Source: Pseudomonadota bacterium (lineage in GTDB: Bacteria > Myxococcota_A > Bradymonadia > UBA4248). Taken from it: DNA of 52,354 nt. Location: assembly GCA_017464085.1 (NCBI GenBank), contig JAFUEE010000155.1:1-52354 (forward strand). Direction: 5' to 3'. Shown in pieces: positions 42,176 to 51,233 of this stretch; within the stretch, counting starts at the first letter, position 1; every line of letters begins with the position of its first letter. Position numbers and translations under genes: made by a program. Below the pieces are notes generated by a model. The model did not search any database and had not been told where the DNA came from. It worked only from the letters and a program-made list of their open reading frames with translations.

Positions 42176-42459
42176 CAGTGTTCAACGTCTGTGGATATGA
42201 AATACAAGGCAGCAGGCAATAGAGGGTAGGCAGTAGTGATCATGATAAAGGTTATAGCTTTTATGCGGAAAGTCTGTCGTTGCTCGCTTGCTGAGTATTG
42301 ATAATATAGGAAAGTCTGATCAATTAGCCCCTAACCCCCGGCCCCTTTCCCCGATGGGGCAAGGGGAGCGGATTTGCGCGATATCATGATTGAAGATTAT
42401 GCAATTGTTCAGAGTTTTCTATATGGCCATTTTGCCATATCCACTTTTGTTGAACAGAG
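42176..42459 (+). repeat. Element A, copy 2, interrupted by element B
   Basis: The first 117 bases match 11809-11925 at about 85%, and 42421-42459 matches the end of that copy. The middle, about 42293-42420, is extra and contains element B. The inverted end motif GTTCAAC/GTTGAAC is kept. An ATATGGC/GCCATAT hairpin near 42421-42440 corresponds to ATGGC/GCCAT in copy 1. It fills most of the 384-bp gap 42119-42502. Confidence 0.75.
42309..42417 (+). repeat. Element B, copy 2 (inside element A)
   Basis: 109 bp, 94% identical to 32007-32115. Hairpin CCCCTTTCCCC-gat-GGGGCAAGGGG, better paired than in copy 1. Its position inside an otherwise A-like sequence suggests insertion of B into A. Confidence 0.85.
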
Positions 42460-42502
42460 CTGTATAAATAGGACAAGATTCGTCCGGATGAACATGATGT
42501 TT

Positions 42503-44734
42503 TTACATATTTTTAATATCTCGCAGGCGCATGCCGAGCTGATTCATGCGGACGATAATCTTGTGTTTCATATTTGCGGAAGAATCTCCGAAGAGCTTTT
42601 CCCCCATGCGCGCGAGATCGCCCTGAACGGAATCATAGACCGCGCGTAGATAGTCGCGTTCGAGATTTTGACGGAGTTCTGCAAAGTCTTTCGCCAGAGG
42701 CTGTTCGGGGGGAAGTGGCTGGGGCGATTCATCGACATACTGGAGCGTCGTTTCTTTGAGCGATATCGGCGTGTCTTTTGGGGATAGTGGCTGAGCATCG
42801 TCCGCGTGATGCGTGTTGAACAGGCCAAGCATGTTCATGGCGTAATAGTGGTCTATTTCGATGATGCGGCTTTTTGACTGCGCGATGCGCAGGTCGAAGA
42901 GCGCTTTGAGGATGAGCGTGTCGAGGACGCTTTCGAGTTCTCGGATATTGCCCGGCCAGGGGTGATTCATGAAGAGTTCCCGTGTCGCCGGTTTGAAGCG
43001 GATGCAGAGGCTGTCGGGATCTGGGGAGAGTCTGGATGCGAAATCGACTTGAATGAGGTTTTTTGCGCCGCATCTGCGGATGTGTTCGTTGACGGCAGGG
43101 GTCATGTCTTCGCTTCTGGCGATCTTTTCGGCCAGAGTGGCGACGAGCTGCGGAAGGTCGGCCTTGCGTTCCTGCAGGGCGGGAATGTCGATGCGCATGG
43201 CGGGGCCGAAGCGCATATAGAGGTCGAATCTGAAGCGTCCGGCAGCGACTTCTTTTGAGAGGTCGAGATGTGTGGCGACGACGACCTTGACATCGACGTG
43301 TTTGCGCGTGTCATGCGCTGCACCGACTCTCCGGACCATTTTGTCTTGTAGGAAGAGCAGGATTTTTCTTTGATTTTCGAGGGAAAGGTTTCCGATCTCA
43401 TCGAGGAAGAGCACGCCTCCGTCTGCTTCTTCGATGAGTCCGATGCGGTCGCTTGCTGCGCCAGAATATGCGCCCTTGACATGGCCGAAGAGTTCGCTTT
43501 CGACAAGCGTGTCGGGGATGGCGGATAGGTCGAGCGTGACAAGTTTTTTCCGCCTGCTGAGCGGAAAGATGATGTGTTCGACGAGCGCGCTTTTTCCGGA
43601 GCCGCTCTGTCCGGAGAGATAGACGGTGCGCGGGCCTTGGCTCATGATCTCGATCTGGCGTCTGGTCTGCTGAATGAGGGGGGATGTGCCCCAGAAATAG
43701 CCGCTTTCGACAGGGGCTTCCTGCCCGAGCTTGATGACGCTTTCGATGCGCGCCGCGAGTACGTCGAGGCTTGCTTCGTCATCGACGAACTGCAGGCCTT
43801 CCAGGCCTTCGAGGAGCAGGGATGCGCCGTCTGGGAGACGGCTTCTCGCGGTCATCATGATGATCGGGATGTGGGAATATTTGGGGGTGCGCCTGATCTG
43901 ACGGGCGATGATCAGGCCTTGAAGAGCCTTGACCTTGGGCTCCTGGTTGAGATTTGGGAGTTCGGGAAGCCAGAGCAGTTCGTCTTTGGAGAGCTCGTCA
44001 AAACGGACGTCCATGAGGAGCGCGCGGATGGGGGGATCGTTCCTGAGGCTGAGCGCGGTGAGTACATCGGTGTAATTTCTGGCCCTTTTGAGCTCGCAGG
44101 CATTTGCGCGAGGGCAGTTTGCGCATGATATCTTCTGGTCGCAGAGCGTGGTGAATGTGAAGCGTTCCTGAAAGATGGGATGCGCCTGGAGTCTTGCGAT
44201 GCTCATCAGGCGGTCATCGACAACGAGGAGCTTGATTTTTTGCTGTATATCGAGGTTCGCCGGCTGAGAGAAGTCGCCTGAGGGTTTTGGCGCGCTTTGG
44301 GCGGCCGTAGGTTGCGCTGAGCCAAAGCCGAAGAAATCGAGTGCGGCTGTCTCGTCGAGATCTGGCGCATCTGTGCAGATGTTTTCAAAAGCCTGCACGG
44401 CATCCGCGAGTGCCTGAATTTTTTGGATGAATTCATCGGGGCAGACATGTGCCGCGATCAGCTTTCGCCGGAGCGCATTTTCATCTCTGTAGAGGTCTGC
44501 GGCTTTGTTTTCGACTGCTTTGAGCGGGGCGTCTAGCCGTGGTTCGAAAGCGGGGTCTTTTCGGAGCTTGAAGCCCCATACAGCAGCCATTTTGCATGAG
44601 CCTGTGCCTGAATCGAAGAGCCTTTGGAGCAGGAAAGAGATTTCAGCGTCGGAGAGCCTGGCGCCGGGCTTTGGAATGTCGAGGTGCTTGATCAGGTCAT
44701 GGCGGAGGCGTTTTGCCATTTCGTTTGGAGTCAT
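42503..44734 (-). CDS. Sigma-54-type AAA+ regulator with receiver-like domain carrying a Cys4 insert
   Basis: 743 residues. Residues about 165-335: receiver-like fold with the acidic pair VVDD (173-174), candidate phosphoacceptor LLMDV (Asp242) and MMTARS (Thr295). An insert holds C198-x5-C204-x2-C207-x5-C213, a possible Zn or Fe-S site. Residues about 345-590: sigma-54 AAA+ domain, Walker A GQSGSGKS (375-382), GAYSGA (421-426) for the usual GAFTGA, Walker B VLFLDEIG. The C-terminus (about 685-743) is a Fis-like helix-turn-helix. ATG 44734 has AGGA upstream. The N-terminal 160 residues are unrecognised. No histidine kinase gene is nearby, so the partner is unknown. Confidence 0.87.
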   Translation of the reverse strand: MTPNEMAKRLRHDLIKHLDIPKPGARLSDAEISFLLQRLFDSGTGSCKMAAVWGFKLRKDPAFEPRLDAPLKAVENKAADLYRDENALRRKLIAAHVCPDEFIQKIQALADAVQAFENICTDAPDLDETAALDFFGFGSAQPTAAQSAPKPSGDFSQPANLDIQQKIKLLVVDDRLMSIARLQAHPIFQERFTFTTLCDQKISCANCPRANACELKRARNYTDVLTALSLRNDPPIRALLMDVRFDELSKDELLWLPELPNLNQEPKVKALQGLIIARQIRRTPKYSHIPIIMMTARSRLPDGASLLLEGLEGLQFVDDEASLDVLAARIESVIKLGQEAPVESGYFWGTSPLIQQTRRQIEIMSQGPRTVYLSGQSGSGKSALVEHIIFPLSRRKKLVTLDLSAIPDTLVESELFGHVKGAYSGAASDRIGLIEEADGGVLFLDEIGNLSLENQRKILLFLQDKMVRRVGAAHDTRKHVDVKVVVATHLDLSKEVAAGRFRFDLYMRFGPAMRIDIPALQERKADLPQLVATLAEKIARSEDMTPAVNEHIRRCGAKNLIQVDFASRLSPDPDSLCIRFKPATRELFMNHPWPGNIRELESVLDTLILKALFDLRIAQSKSRIIEIDHYYAMNMLGLFNTHHADDAQPLSPKDTPISLKETTLQYVDESPQPLPPEQPLAKDFAELRQNLERDYLRAVYDSVQGDLARMGEKLFGDSSANMKHKIIVRMNQLGMRLRDIKNM

Positions 44735-44781
44735 GTTTTCCTGTATGGTGTGGTGCTGCGTATGGGCATGTCTGTCGGGAT

Positions 44782-44835
44782 GGCGCGGCGTATCGCAGAT
44801 AGCCGCGCCCGGCCCGCGTATCGCAGATAGCGGGC
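44782..44835 (+). repeat. Two nested TAT...ATA palindromes with identical cores
   Basis: 44782-44809: outer GGCGCGGC/GCCGCGCC, unpaired g, TATC-gca-GATA. 44812-44835: outer GCCCGC/GCGGGC, unpaired g, the same TATC-gca-GATA. The same core is surrounded by two different but perfectly matched arms. It lies between the divergent genes at 44734 and 44927. Confidence 0.9.
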
Positions 44836-44853
44836 GCAAACAAAGAACATTTT

Positions 44854-44882
44854 TTGTATGCGCTTCGCTAACATGTTATATT
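44854..44882 (+). promoter_or_regulatory. Sigma-70-like promoter
   Basis: -35 TTGTAT (44854-44859), 17-base spacer, -10 TATATT (44877-44882). Predicted start near 44889, giving a leader of about 38 bases before ATG 44927. It argues against the earlier in-frame ATG at 44858. Confidence 0.65.
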
Positions 44883-44926
44883 TTACCAGAAAAAGTGCTG
44901 TGGGTAACTATTGCAAGTGTGGGGTT

Positions 44927-47866
44927 ATGGCATCAAATAGAAAGATCAAATCAATGGTGACTGCGTTGCTGCTTGTCTGTGCAGGGACAGCTCATGCGCA
45001 GGATGTGGCGTTTGACTGTGAGCCGGGCAGCGGCGTTTGGGGGGACAAGGAGAGCCCGGTGCTTGACGGAGCCTTGTGCAGCCTGAACGGTCAGCATCCG
45101 GATCTGTACCGTCTGGAATTCGGCACGGGGAATGTGAGTTTTGCGCCAGTGATTCCCAATACAGTCGGCAAGCTGCGGTATCTGTCTGCGATCGGCAAGA
45201 CGATATTTTATGCGGACAACGCGAATGTATATGGCGTGGAGCGCGATCATTTCAAGGTGGTGTATCGGCTGCCATGCCCCGGGGCGGAGCTGCTGCCGGC
45301 GGATCCGTATGACGCGCAGCATATCGCGGTGCTTTCGAAGCGCGAGACGTATGGGATTCATCTGCTGAAAGTGGGCGCCGGCGGTGTGATCAGCGAGGAG
45401 ATGGCGGCGGATCTCGGAAGCGAGCGGCCTCTGAGCGTGGCGTGGCAGGAGTCTCGCTTGGTATCGCTGGCGCGGTCGCGCGTGATGTTCTGGCCGAGGC
45501 CGGGGTCGAGCTTTTTGGCGCGCAAGGACAAAGACGGCTCCCCAGTGAACGTGCCGGTGAATGGCTGGCTTGAAGAGAATATGCGTGCCTTTGAGATTTC
45601 GCCAGCGCTGGAGAGCGGCGATCATGAGCTCGATCCGGACGGCCTGATGATCTGGAACAAAAAGCTCAAAAAGCTGTCGTATTACCGATTTTCGTCGCAG
45701 ACGCCGACGTATGCGAGCATCAACGCGACAGCGGCAATTCATGGTCTCGGGCATGGGACGAAATATGCGATGGGCGTGACGAACGATCTGAACACCGTGC
45801 GTCTCGTCGCGCGTCTCGGCAATTTTCTTCAGAATCGCTTTGAGGCAAAGTACTGGCGGCTTCCGGATCCGCAGCGCGCGCCGATCGTGGCGGGGCAGGA
45901 TGATATTGCTGCGCTCGACGGCGGTTCGGACAACCGCGTCCAGATGATCGACACCACCGAGATGACCTGGCGGCGGCTTGCGCTCATACAGTACCCGTCT
46001 CCAGGGCGTATCGCAGACCTGAGCAATGATGTGCTCGTGACCGTGCATTCCGGCTCGGAGGCGATGGTCTTGTGGCATGCGCGGACAGGGCAGAAGATCG
46101 CGTCACTGAAGGCGGAGACGCTGGCTGCCAAACAGTTCGGCAAGATCCGTGACGTGCGGCCGATCGGGAAAATCAAGCGATATCGTTTGATCACGAACGA
46201 CGCGAACCAGTATGTGCTGTTCGATGCGGTGACGGGGGCGCTGTCGGATGTGGCCGAATATGAGGCTTCAGACTGGTCAGACCTTCCGAAAGATATCGCG
46301 GTGTTTGACGGCGCGTTCGTGGTGCACGAAAAGAATATGTACAGGCTGTATCCGGCTGATGAATCGAAGCAGCCGGAAGTTCTGGATATCCGGAGCTATA
46401 AGCCGTTGAGCGCGCGAGAGCTGCAGACGCATGTCGAGAAGTGGTATGGATATTGTCTGGATGCGGAAAATTGCTTTGCGCCGAATGAGGCTGAGCCAGA
46501 GCAAAAGCGCGCCCTTCCTGAGATCAGTCTTGTAGATCCCGATATGTCGCATGCGCCGTCGTGGATGGCTTGGCTTCTGACGCTGTTTGCATTCGCCATG
46601 ATGATCGGCGTCATGATGTGGCGGCGCGGCGCGTTCAAGCGTTCGCTGCTGAGCGGCGTGAGTCTGACAACGGATTCGGTGTCTTCTTCGGATTTTTATG
46701 ACAGCAAGCGCCGGCGGTTCATTTCAGATCGCGACAATCGCTATTTCTTGTGCACCCATTGGCGCAGCTTGCCAGCCGTTCGCTTGCTGCTGAGCATCAT
46801 GCTCGGGCTGATTGTTGGAATCGCTGTGGCGACGCCGTTCTTTTATGATGACAGCGTTTTGACATTTTTGTCGTGGATCGTGGTCTTGGGGATGCCGGTG
46901 ACGGCCGTGACCTGGATCGCGACATCGTGGACGTACTGGAACCGCTATTATCTGCTTCGCTTTGGGCGATTGACGGAAGGCAAGTGGCTCAATTGCGCAC
47001 AGGCAAACCCGAAGATTCTCTATGAACCGGAAGAGGGCAAGACTTACGAGTTAGCGCGTTACCAGTGGACGCGCGTGGACTTTGTGCCGATCGTGATCTT
47101 TGACCCGGCGCGCCCGAATTTTGCGCTTCAATATACGGGTGGATGCAGTCATGAGATCGAGCCGGCCGGCAAGTTTGAAGCAGATCCGAAGCCGGCATGT
47201 TCGTTTGATGCGTATCGCTTGGGGGCGGTCGTCGTGCTTTTGGCGGCGGCGATATTCACGACGCAGGCGATTTTTCAGCTGTCCTATCCAAATCCGCTGA
47301 GCGCCTGGAAGCTCGATTCAATCGCCAATTCTGTCGTAAGCGATGATTCTTCAAAGACATTTACGATGACCTGCCTTGAGGCATGCGAGGCGGATGATCA
47401 GGTGTGCTCGCGTCAGTGCCACCAGCGGCAGCTCAAGATCGTGTTTGCGGATTCCGGTACCGAGCTTGCGCGCGATCCCGAGATGACGGCGGCGCAGTTT
47501 TTGGACACTTACCGTCAGTCGGTTGCCAAAGGGCGTGAGATTCTGTTCGATTCGAAGTCGGATTGCGCCGGCAGAAGCGCTGAACTCGCGGCGATCACGC
47601 TCTGGCCCGATGAGATGGCTTACGCATTCTGGGCGACGTATGAAAATCCTGAGACGTTCGCTGCCGCAGGTCTGGAGGATATACACGCGAGCCTTGTGGC
47701 CGATTATGAGATTCTCAAGCAGCTCTGCGATGAGGGGGCTGTCTGCGCACGTTCTGCGGCTTCATGTCCGGAACCGCCGCAGTGTGCAGGAAGCATCACG
47801 CAGCTCAAGACTCAGGTGTGCGCGTTCCTTCATGCGCTGATGATTCCGAAGATTGAGGGGGATTAG
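44927..47866 (+). CDS. Large secreted/membrane protein, unknown
   Basis: 979 residues. Sec signal peptide (cleavage after AHA, about residue 24). A long N-terminal extracytoplasmic part (about 25-560) has repeated short strand motifs (VYRLPCPGAELL, IAVLSKRETYGIHLL, VLVTVHSGSEAMVLWHARTGQKIASL) like a beta-propeller. Then a membrane helix (SWMAWLLTLFAFAMMIGVMMW), a loop, two or three further helices (about 640-700), another near 785-805, and a Cys-rich end (CLEACEADDQVCSRQC). Family not recognised. Start chosen from the promoter at 44854 and the signal peptide; the SD is weak. Confidence 0.75.
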   Translation: MASNRKIKSMVTALLLVCAGTAHAQDVAFDCEPGSGVWGDKESPVLDGALCSLNGQHPDLYRLEFGTGNVSFAPVIPNTVGKLRYLSAIGKTIFYADNANVYGVERDHFKVVYRLPCPGAELLPADPYDAQHIAVLSKRETYGIHLLKVGAGGVISEEMAADLGSERPLSVAWQESRLVSLARSRVMFWPRPGSSFLARKDKDGSPVNVPVNGWLEENMRAFEISPALESGDHELDPDGLMIWNKKLKKLSYYRFSSQTPTYASINATAAIHGLGHGTKYAMGVTNDLNTVRLVARLGNFLQNRFEAKYWRLPDPQRAPIVAGQDDIAALDGGSDNRVQMIDTTEMTWRRLALIQYPSPGRIADLSNDVLVTVHSGSEAMVLWHARTGQKIASLKAETLAAKQFGKIRDVRPIGKIKRYRLITNDANQYVLFDAVTGALSDVAEYEASDWSDLPKDIAVFDGAFVVHEKNMYRLYPADESKQPEVLDIRSYKPLSARELQTHVEKWYGYCLDAENCFAPNEAEPEQKRALPEISLVDPDMSHAPSWMAWLLTLFAFAMMIGVMMWRRGAFKRSLLSGVSLTTDSVSSSDFYDSKRRRFISDRDNRYFLCTHWRSLPAVRLLLSIMLGLIVGIAVATPFFYDDSVLTFLSWIVVLGMPVTAVTWIATSWTYWNRYYLLRFGRLTEGKWLNCAQANPKILYEPEEGKTYELARYQWTRVDFVPIVIFDPARPNFALQYTGGCSHEIEPAGKFEADPKPACSFDAYRLGAVVVLLAAAIFTTQAIFQLSYPNPLSAWKLDSIANSVVSDDSSKTFTMTCLEACEADDQVCSRQCHQRQLKIVFADSGTELARDPEMTAAQFLDTYRQSVAKGREILFDSKSDCAGRSAELAAITLWPDEMAYAFWATYENPETFAAAGLEDIHASLVADYEILKQLCDEGAVCARSAASCPEPPQCAGSITQLKTQVCAFLHALMIPKIEGD

Positions 47867-47869
47867 GAT

Positions 47870-48145
47870 TTATTTAGGATTTAGGCGTGTATTGCCGTTC
47901 TGATTGAGCAGGTCGATTACTTTCTGCCAGTCTTCGTCAGTTGCGCCTTTTTCCCTCGCGAGTCGAAGCGCGACGCGGCATTTATCCGTTTTCATCACAT
48001 ACTCGGGCAGATCGGGAGAAATGCCGTTTTCACGCCCAGCAGCCGCGAGATCATACATCCGATCAATTTCTTGCTGGGGAAGATTTAGTGCTTTGGCAGT
48101 CAGGAACGGTCCCATCAGCTCGCCTTCTTTGTCATTTAGCCACAT
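47870..48145 (-). CDS. Short protein like the C-terminal part of XRE-type regulators, N-terminus missing
   Basis: 91 residues. The stretch NLPQQEIDRMYDLAAAGR....SPDLPEYVMKTDKCRVALRLAREKGATDEDWQKVIDLL matches the C-terminal half of a group of small XRE/HTH regulators ('YDLAG..RN...PDLPEYIM...VRVALR.A.....DEEW..FI'). The DNA-binding helix-turn-helix that should precede it is absent, and the gene upstream ends only 30 bp away. There is no SD. It is either a 5'-truncated remnant or a free-standing short form. It overlaps nothing and is convergent with the large membrane protein gene. Confidence 0.55.
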   Translation of the reverse strand: MWLNDKEGELMGPFLTAKALNLPQQEIDRMYDLAAAGRENGISPDLPEYVMKTDKCRVALRLAREKGATDEDWQKVIDLLNQNGNTRLNPK

Positions 48146-48175
48146 GATTAATTGCCATGGAATTTTAAATGTAAT

Positions 48176-48517
48176 TTAGATGATCTGCATAACAGCCTCA
48201 GTAGCAACAATGGTGATTTCAAAATAATCATTGCGGTATTCGTCCAGTAATGAAATCAGAATTTCGTTAGAAGATTGTGGGGTCAGCTTTAGAATTGTTG
48301 CGGAATTATAATTCCCTGTTTTTCCATTAAAGTAACTAACACCAATAAACGAGAGTAGAATCATTCCTGTTTCAAGCATTCCTTTCTTATAGTCTGATTG
48401 CATCCAAAAACAGAAGTCAATGGTCAAATCAAGTTTTCCATTCGATGCATCGTACTGTACGGATTCAATTGAGCTATCGTGAAAATTGTATTGTTGGATG
48501 AGGTCTTCTATGTTCAT
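48176..48517 (-). CDS. Small protein of immunity-protein type
   Basis: 113 residues. Begins NIEDLIQQYNFHDSSIESVQYD then L.L.IDFCFWMQ, the 'FHDS.(I/L)......(L).L.(I/V)....W' pattern of small immunity-like proteins found in polymorphic-toxin loci and as orphans. AAAGAG precedes the ATG by 5 bases. Directly upstream of the XRE-type fragment in the same frame and strand (30-bp gap). No toxin gene is visible in the window. Codon use is more AT-rich than neighbours, suggesting transfer. Confidence 0.55.
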   Translation of the reverse strand: MNIEDLIQQYNFHDSSIESVQYDASNGKLDLTIDFCFWMQSDYKKGMLETGMILLSFIGVSYFNGKTGNYNSATILKLTPQSSNEILISLLDEYRNDYFEITIVATEAVMQII

Positions 48518-48640
48518 ATTTGCTCTTTGGGCAGGATGTGTGATTTCTCTGAACCATTTGTGACTGGATTGCCATCTTTGTCTAGATATAAATCCTGCAT
48601 CCTAGGTTATGATCTGATATTTTCGCGAACATATAAAATA

Positions 48641-48709
48641 GCGCCCGCGTATTTGTGAAACAAATAGCGGGCGCATGCGAGCCGTAGAGCCATCCGTTTC
48701 GGATGGCTC
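48641..48709 (+). repeat. Nested palindrome plus 10-bp hairpin
   Basis: 48641-48674: outer GCGCCCGC/GCGGGCGC (perfect), unpaired g, TATTTGT-gaa-ACAAATA. 48687-48709: GAGCCATCCG-ttt-CGGATGGCTC (10-bp stem). They lie in the 234-bp gap between the minus-strand genes at 48517 and 48752. Confidence 0.9.
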
Positions 48710-48751
48710 AAGGCGAGCGAGATGTAATACATGCAAAGACAGTGGTAAAAA

Positions 48752-49504
48752 TCAGCGGCTTCGGACGACAGAGTGTTTGTCGAGCAGCATCTTCTGAAGC
48801 ATTGCCTGAGGGGGATCTTCGAGCAGGAACTGATACCACTGCATCTCGTAAGGCGTCATCTTGACTTTCGCGCTGTTTTTGAGGAGGTCGAGGTTATCGC
48901 GTGTGATTTTGTCGCTCGGACGGATGGTCAGGCAGCGGTTGAGCACTTCAATGGCAGCATCCCGTTTTTTGAGCTGATTGAGGCACCAGGCGTAGACATT
49001 GTAATAGAGCGGCTCTTTGCTGTTGAATTTGATCGTCTTTTCGAACTGCTCGATCATTTCTTTTTCCTGCTTGTTTCTGTAGAGCAGGCAGCCATACATG
49101 CACATCGTCGCGCCCTGCATGGGGAAGCCGTCCTTGAGGTATGGCTCGGCTTCTTTGAAGCGTTTCTGGATATAGTAAAGCGATCCGATCTGTGAGTTGA
49201 TCTGCTGTTTGAGGAACAGTGCGTAATGCTGGAATTTGTAGGCTTTTTTGAATTCCTCGATGCATTTGTCGACGAGATTTTTCTTTGCGATTTCGGAGGG
49301 GAGCGACTGGGCGTTCATCATCATGGCCTGAGCACTGCTCATAATCGCATTGATCTGCTTTTGAGTGCGCCTGTTGAGGAGGATGAACGCGGCGATGGTG
49401 CCGATGAAGAAAGGCAGTATTCCCGCCCAGACGGAATCAAAGACCAGAAGGGAGAGTCCCCAGCAGGCGGCTCCGATCAGAACGCTGAATAGGATGTTAA
49501 GCAT
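48752..49504 (-). CDS. Membrane-anchored TPR protein
   Basis: 250 residues. Two N-terminal membrane helices (about 3-22 and 26-43), then tetratricopeptide repeats from about residue 95: INSQIGSLYYIQKRFKEAEPYL, ATMCMYGCLLYRNKQEKEMIEQFEKTI and EPLYYNVYAWCLNQLKKRDAAIEVLNRCLTIRPSD. It is a likely scaffold for protein-protein contacts on the cytoplasmic face. 55 bp downstream of the LysM/hydrolase gene on the same strand, so the two may form an operon. The SD is weak. Confidence 0.78.
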   Translation of the reverse strand: MLNILFSVLIGAACWGLSLLVFDSVWAGILPFFIGTIAAFILLNRRTQKQINAIMSSAQAMMMNAQSLPSEIAKKNLVDKCIEEFKKAYKFQHYALFLKQQINSQIGSLYYIQKRFKEAEPYLKDGFPMQGATMCMYGCLLYRNKQEKEMIEQFEKTIKFNSKEPLYYNVYAWCLNQLKKRDAAIEVLNRCLTIRPSDKITRDNLDLLKNSAKVKMTPYEMQWYQFLLEDPPQAMLQKMLLDKHSVVRSR

Positions 49505-49559
49505 ACAACACCTGGATGAAGGGCAAGCGCATCGTGCGCATTACCGGGAGAAAAGGATA

Positions 49560-51233
49560 TCAGGGAATTTTTCTGAGCTTTCCGGAACTGATGATTTTGG
49601 CAATGGTCGTGGCGGCGCTGTTGAGGGACGAACGCCCGGGGTAGCCGCTCATGACGACGATCCATGCCTGGTTGTAGCGCGGATCGAAGATGTAGACATT
49701 GTCAGTGAACCAGTCCTCCGAGAAGCCCGGTTTGGAGTAGAATTTGACGCGGTTATCATTAAAGACTGCGGCGAATCTGTCGACCATTTCTGTGCCGCGC
49801 GTCCTGTCGGCGCTCCGCATCGCGCGTCTCAAGACGAGCAGGTCTTCGTGCCTGAGGTTGAAAGATTCGCTTTCAGGGAGCTGTTCCTGGAGCATGAGCC
49901 GTCGCGAGGATTCGGCGAGATCCTGAAGCGAGGTGCAAGCGCCAGAGCTGCAGACGGCGTTTGCCTTTGAGTTTGCCGCCGGTATTTTTGTCGTTTTTTT
50001 GCCTTCTGTGAGGATGATTTCCGGGGAGATTCTCAGGGATGGGTCTTCGCCGAGCGATTTCCACTTGGTCTGTTCGTAAGCGCGGTTGAGCGCGGTCTGA
50101 GAGATGCCGAATTTGCCAGTGAGTATCTCTTTGTGGAGCTTGTCGAAGGAAGCGAGCTGAACGACGCGGTTATAAGCGATGTTGTCGCTGTTGATGATGG
50201 CGGCCTCGACGAGCGCGCCGACCGTAGTCGAATAAGTTTTTTTGCCGTTAAACGTGACTTTTGCGCGGGATGTGAACCCGAGTTCGTCGATGCGCCTGAG
50301 CGCGGCAATCGCGGCGAATATTTTGACTGCAGAAGCGGGATTCCAGCCAGAATTGAGGCTGGATGTGCCCCTGTAGTCGAACGCGCGCTCGCGCGTGACG
50401 ACCTGTCGCGTTTCGTCGAACGTGAGCTCGAGGATGAACGCCATGAACTTCTGTGGCGGCTTGAAGCCTTCGGCAGCCATGAGCTTTGGAAGCTCGGTTG
50501 TGTTGACGCCGACGCGCTTCCACCATTTGCCGCGCGGCGCGGTTGGCGCGGGTGCTTCCTCGACGAGAGGCTGCTGTTCTTCGGCATTGCCGGAACTGCA
50601 GTTCGGGATGAGGAGCTTCTGGCCGATCTTGATCTGGTCGTTCGGCATCCGGTTGGCTTTCTGGATTTGAGCGATCGAACAGCCGTGTTTTTGGGCGATT
50701 CGTCCCAAAATGTCGCCAGCAACGACGACATAAGTCGTGGCCTCTGCTGCGGCGATGGCTTCGGGGGATGCGCTTTCTGAATATTTGAGCGGCGTCTGAA
50801 TGACGGCATACTTGCCGAGCTTTGGCCCGATTGCGCCATGCGAGACAGGCTGGCGCGCGAACGCATACATCGCGGCAGATCCTGTGGCGTTTTCGTTTGT
50901 GGGCTGATCGAGCTGTGCTTTGGGCGCTTTCTTGCTTTTCTTGGGCTTTTCGAGCGCCGGCGCCTGTACGGGTTCCTGCGCTTCAGTCGTGTCATGCGGC
51001 GCAAAATCATCGCTTCCGGGGATGGCGGACGCGTGCTGCGTGATGGTGCGCGATTCTGGCAGCTCGGGCTCGACGGTCTTCTTATGGCTGTTGATGACGG
51101 CGACGATAATCAGCGCGATTCCCACGGCAAACAGCGCCAGAATGACGTATCCCGTCGAGTTTTTGCGCTTTTTTCGAGTTTTGAACAGAAGCTGTGAATC
51201 GCGTCGGTCGAGCATGAAAAGTCCAGTAGTCAT
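49560..51233 (-). CDS. Membrane-anchored LysM and beta-lactamase/PBP-type serine hydrolase
   Basis: 557 residues. Basic cytoplasmic start, one membrane helix (28-48), a Lys/Pro/Ala linker, a LysM peptidoglycan-binding domain (168-211: YVVVAGDILGRIAQKHGCSIAQIQKANRM), then a serine beta-lactamase-like fold: Ser301-x2-Lys304 (ASAVK), Ser349-Asp-Asn351 (INSDN) and Lys501-Pro-Gly (SKPGFSED, for the usual KTG). All three catalytic motifs are present, so it could act on peptidoglycan in the periplasm or as a class A-like hydrolase. Start at 51233 or at Met7 (51215), where GGA precedes by 6 bases. The TPR gene follows. Confidence 0.82.
   Translation of the reverse strand: MTTGLFMLDRRDSQLLFKTRKKRKNSTGYVILALFAVGIALIIVAVINSHKKTVEPELPESRTITQHASAIPGSDDFAPHDTTEAQEPVQAPALEKPKKSKKAPKAQLDQPTNENATGSAAMYAFARQPVSHGAIGPKLGKYAVIQTPLKYSESASPEAIAAAEATTYVVVAGDILGRIAQKHGCSIAQIQKANRMPNDQIKIGQKLLIPNCSSGNAEEQQPLVEEAPAPTAPRGKWWKRVGVNTTELPKLMAAEGFKPPQKFMAFILELTFDETRQVVTRERAFDYRGTSSLNSGWNPASAVKIFAAIAALRRIDELGFTSRAKVTFNGKKTYSTTVGALVEAAIINSDNIAYNRVVQLASFDKLHKEILTGKFGISQTALNRAYEQTKWKSLGEDPSLRISPEIILTEGKKTTKIPAANSKANAVCSSGACTSLQDLAESSRRLMLQEQLPESESFNLRHEDLLVLRRAMRSADRTRGTEMVDRFAAVFNDNRVKFYSKPGFSEDWFTDNVYIFDPRYNQAWIVVMSGYPGRSSLNSAATTIAKIISSGKLRKIP

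Noticed and set aside
42374..42649. Plus-strand 91-codon open frame
   Set aside because: It overlaps element B and the 3' end of the sigma-54-type regulator on the other strand, has no SD and no family pattern.
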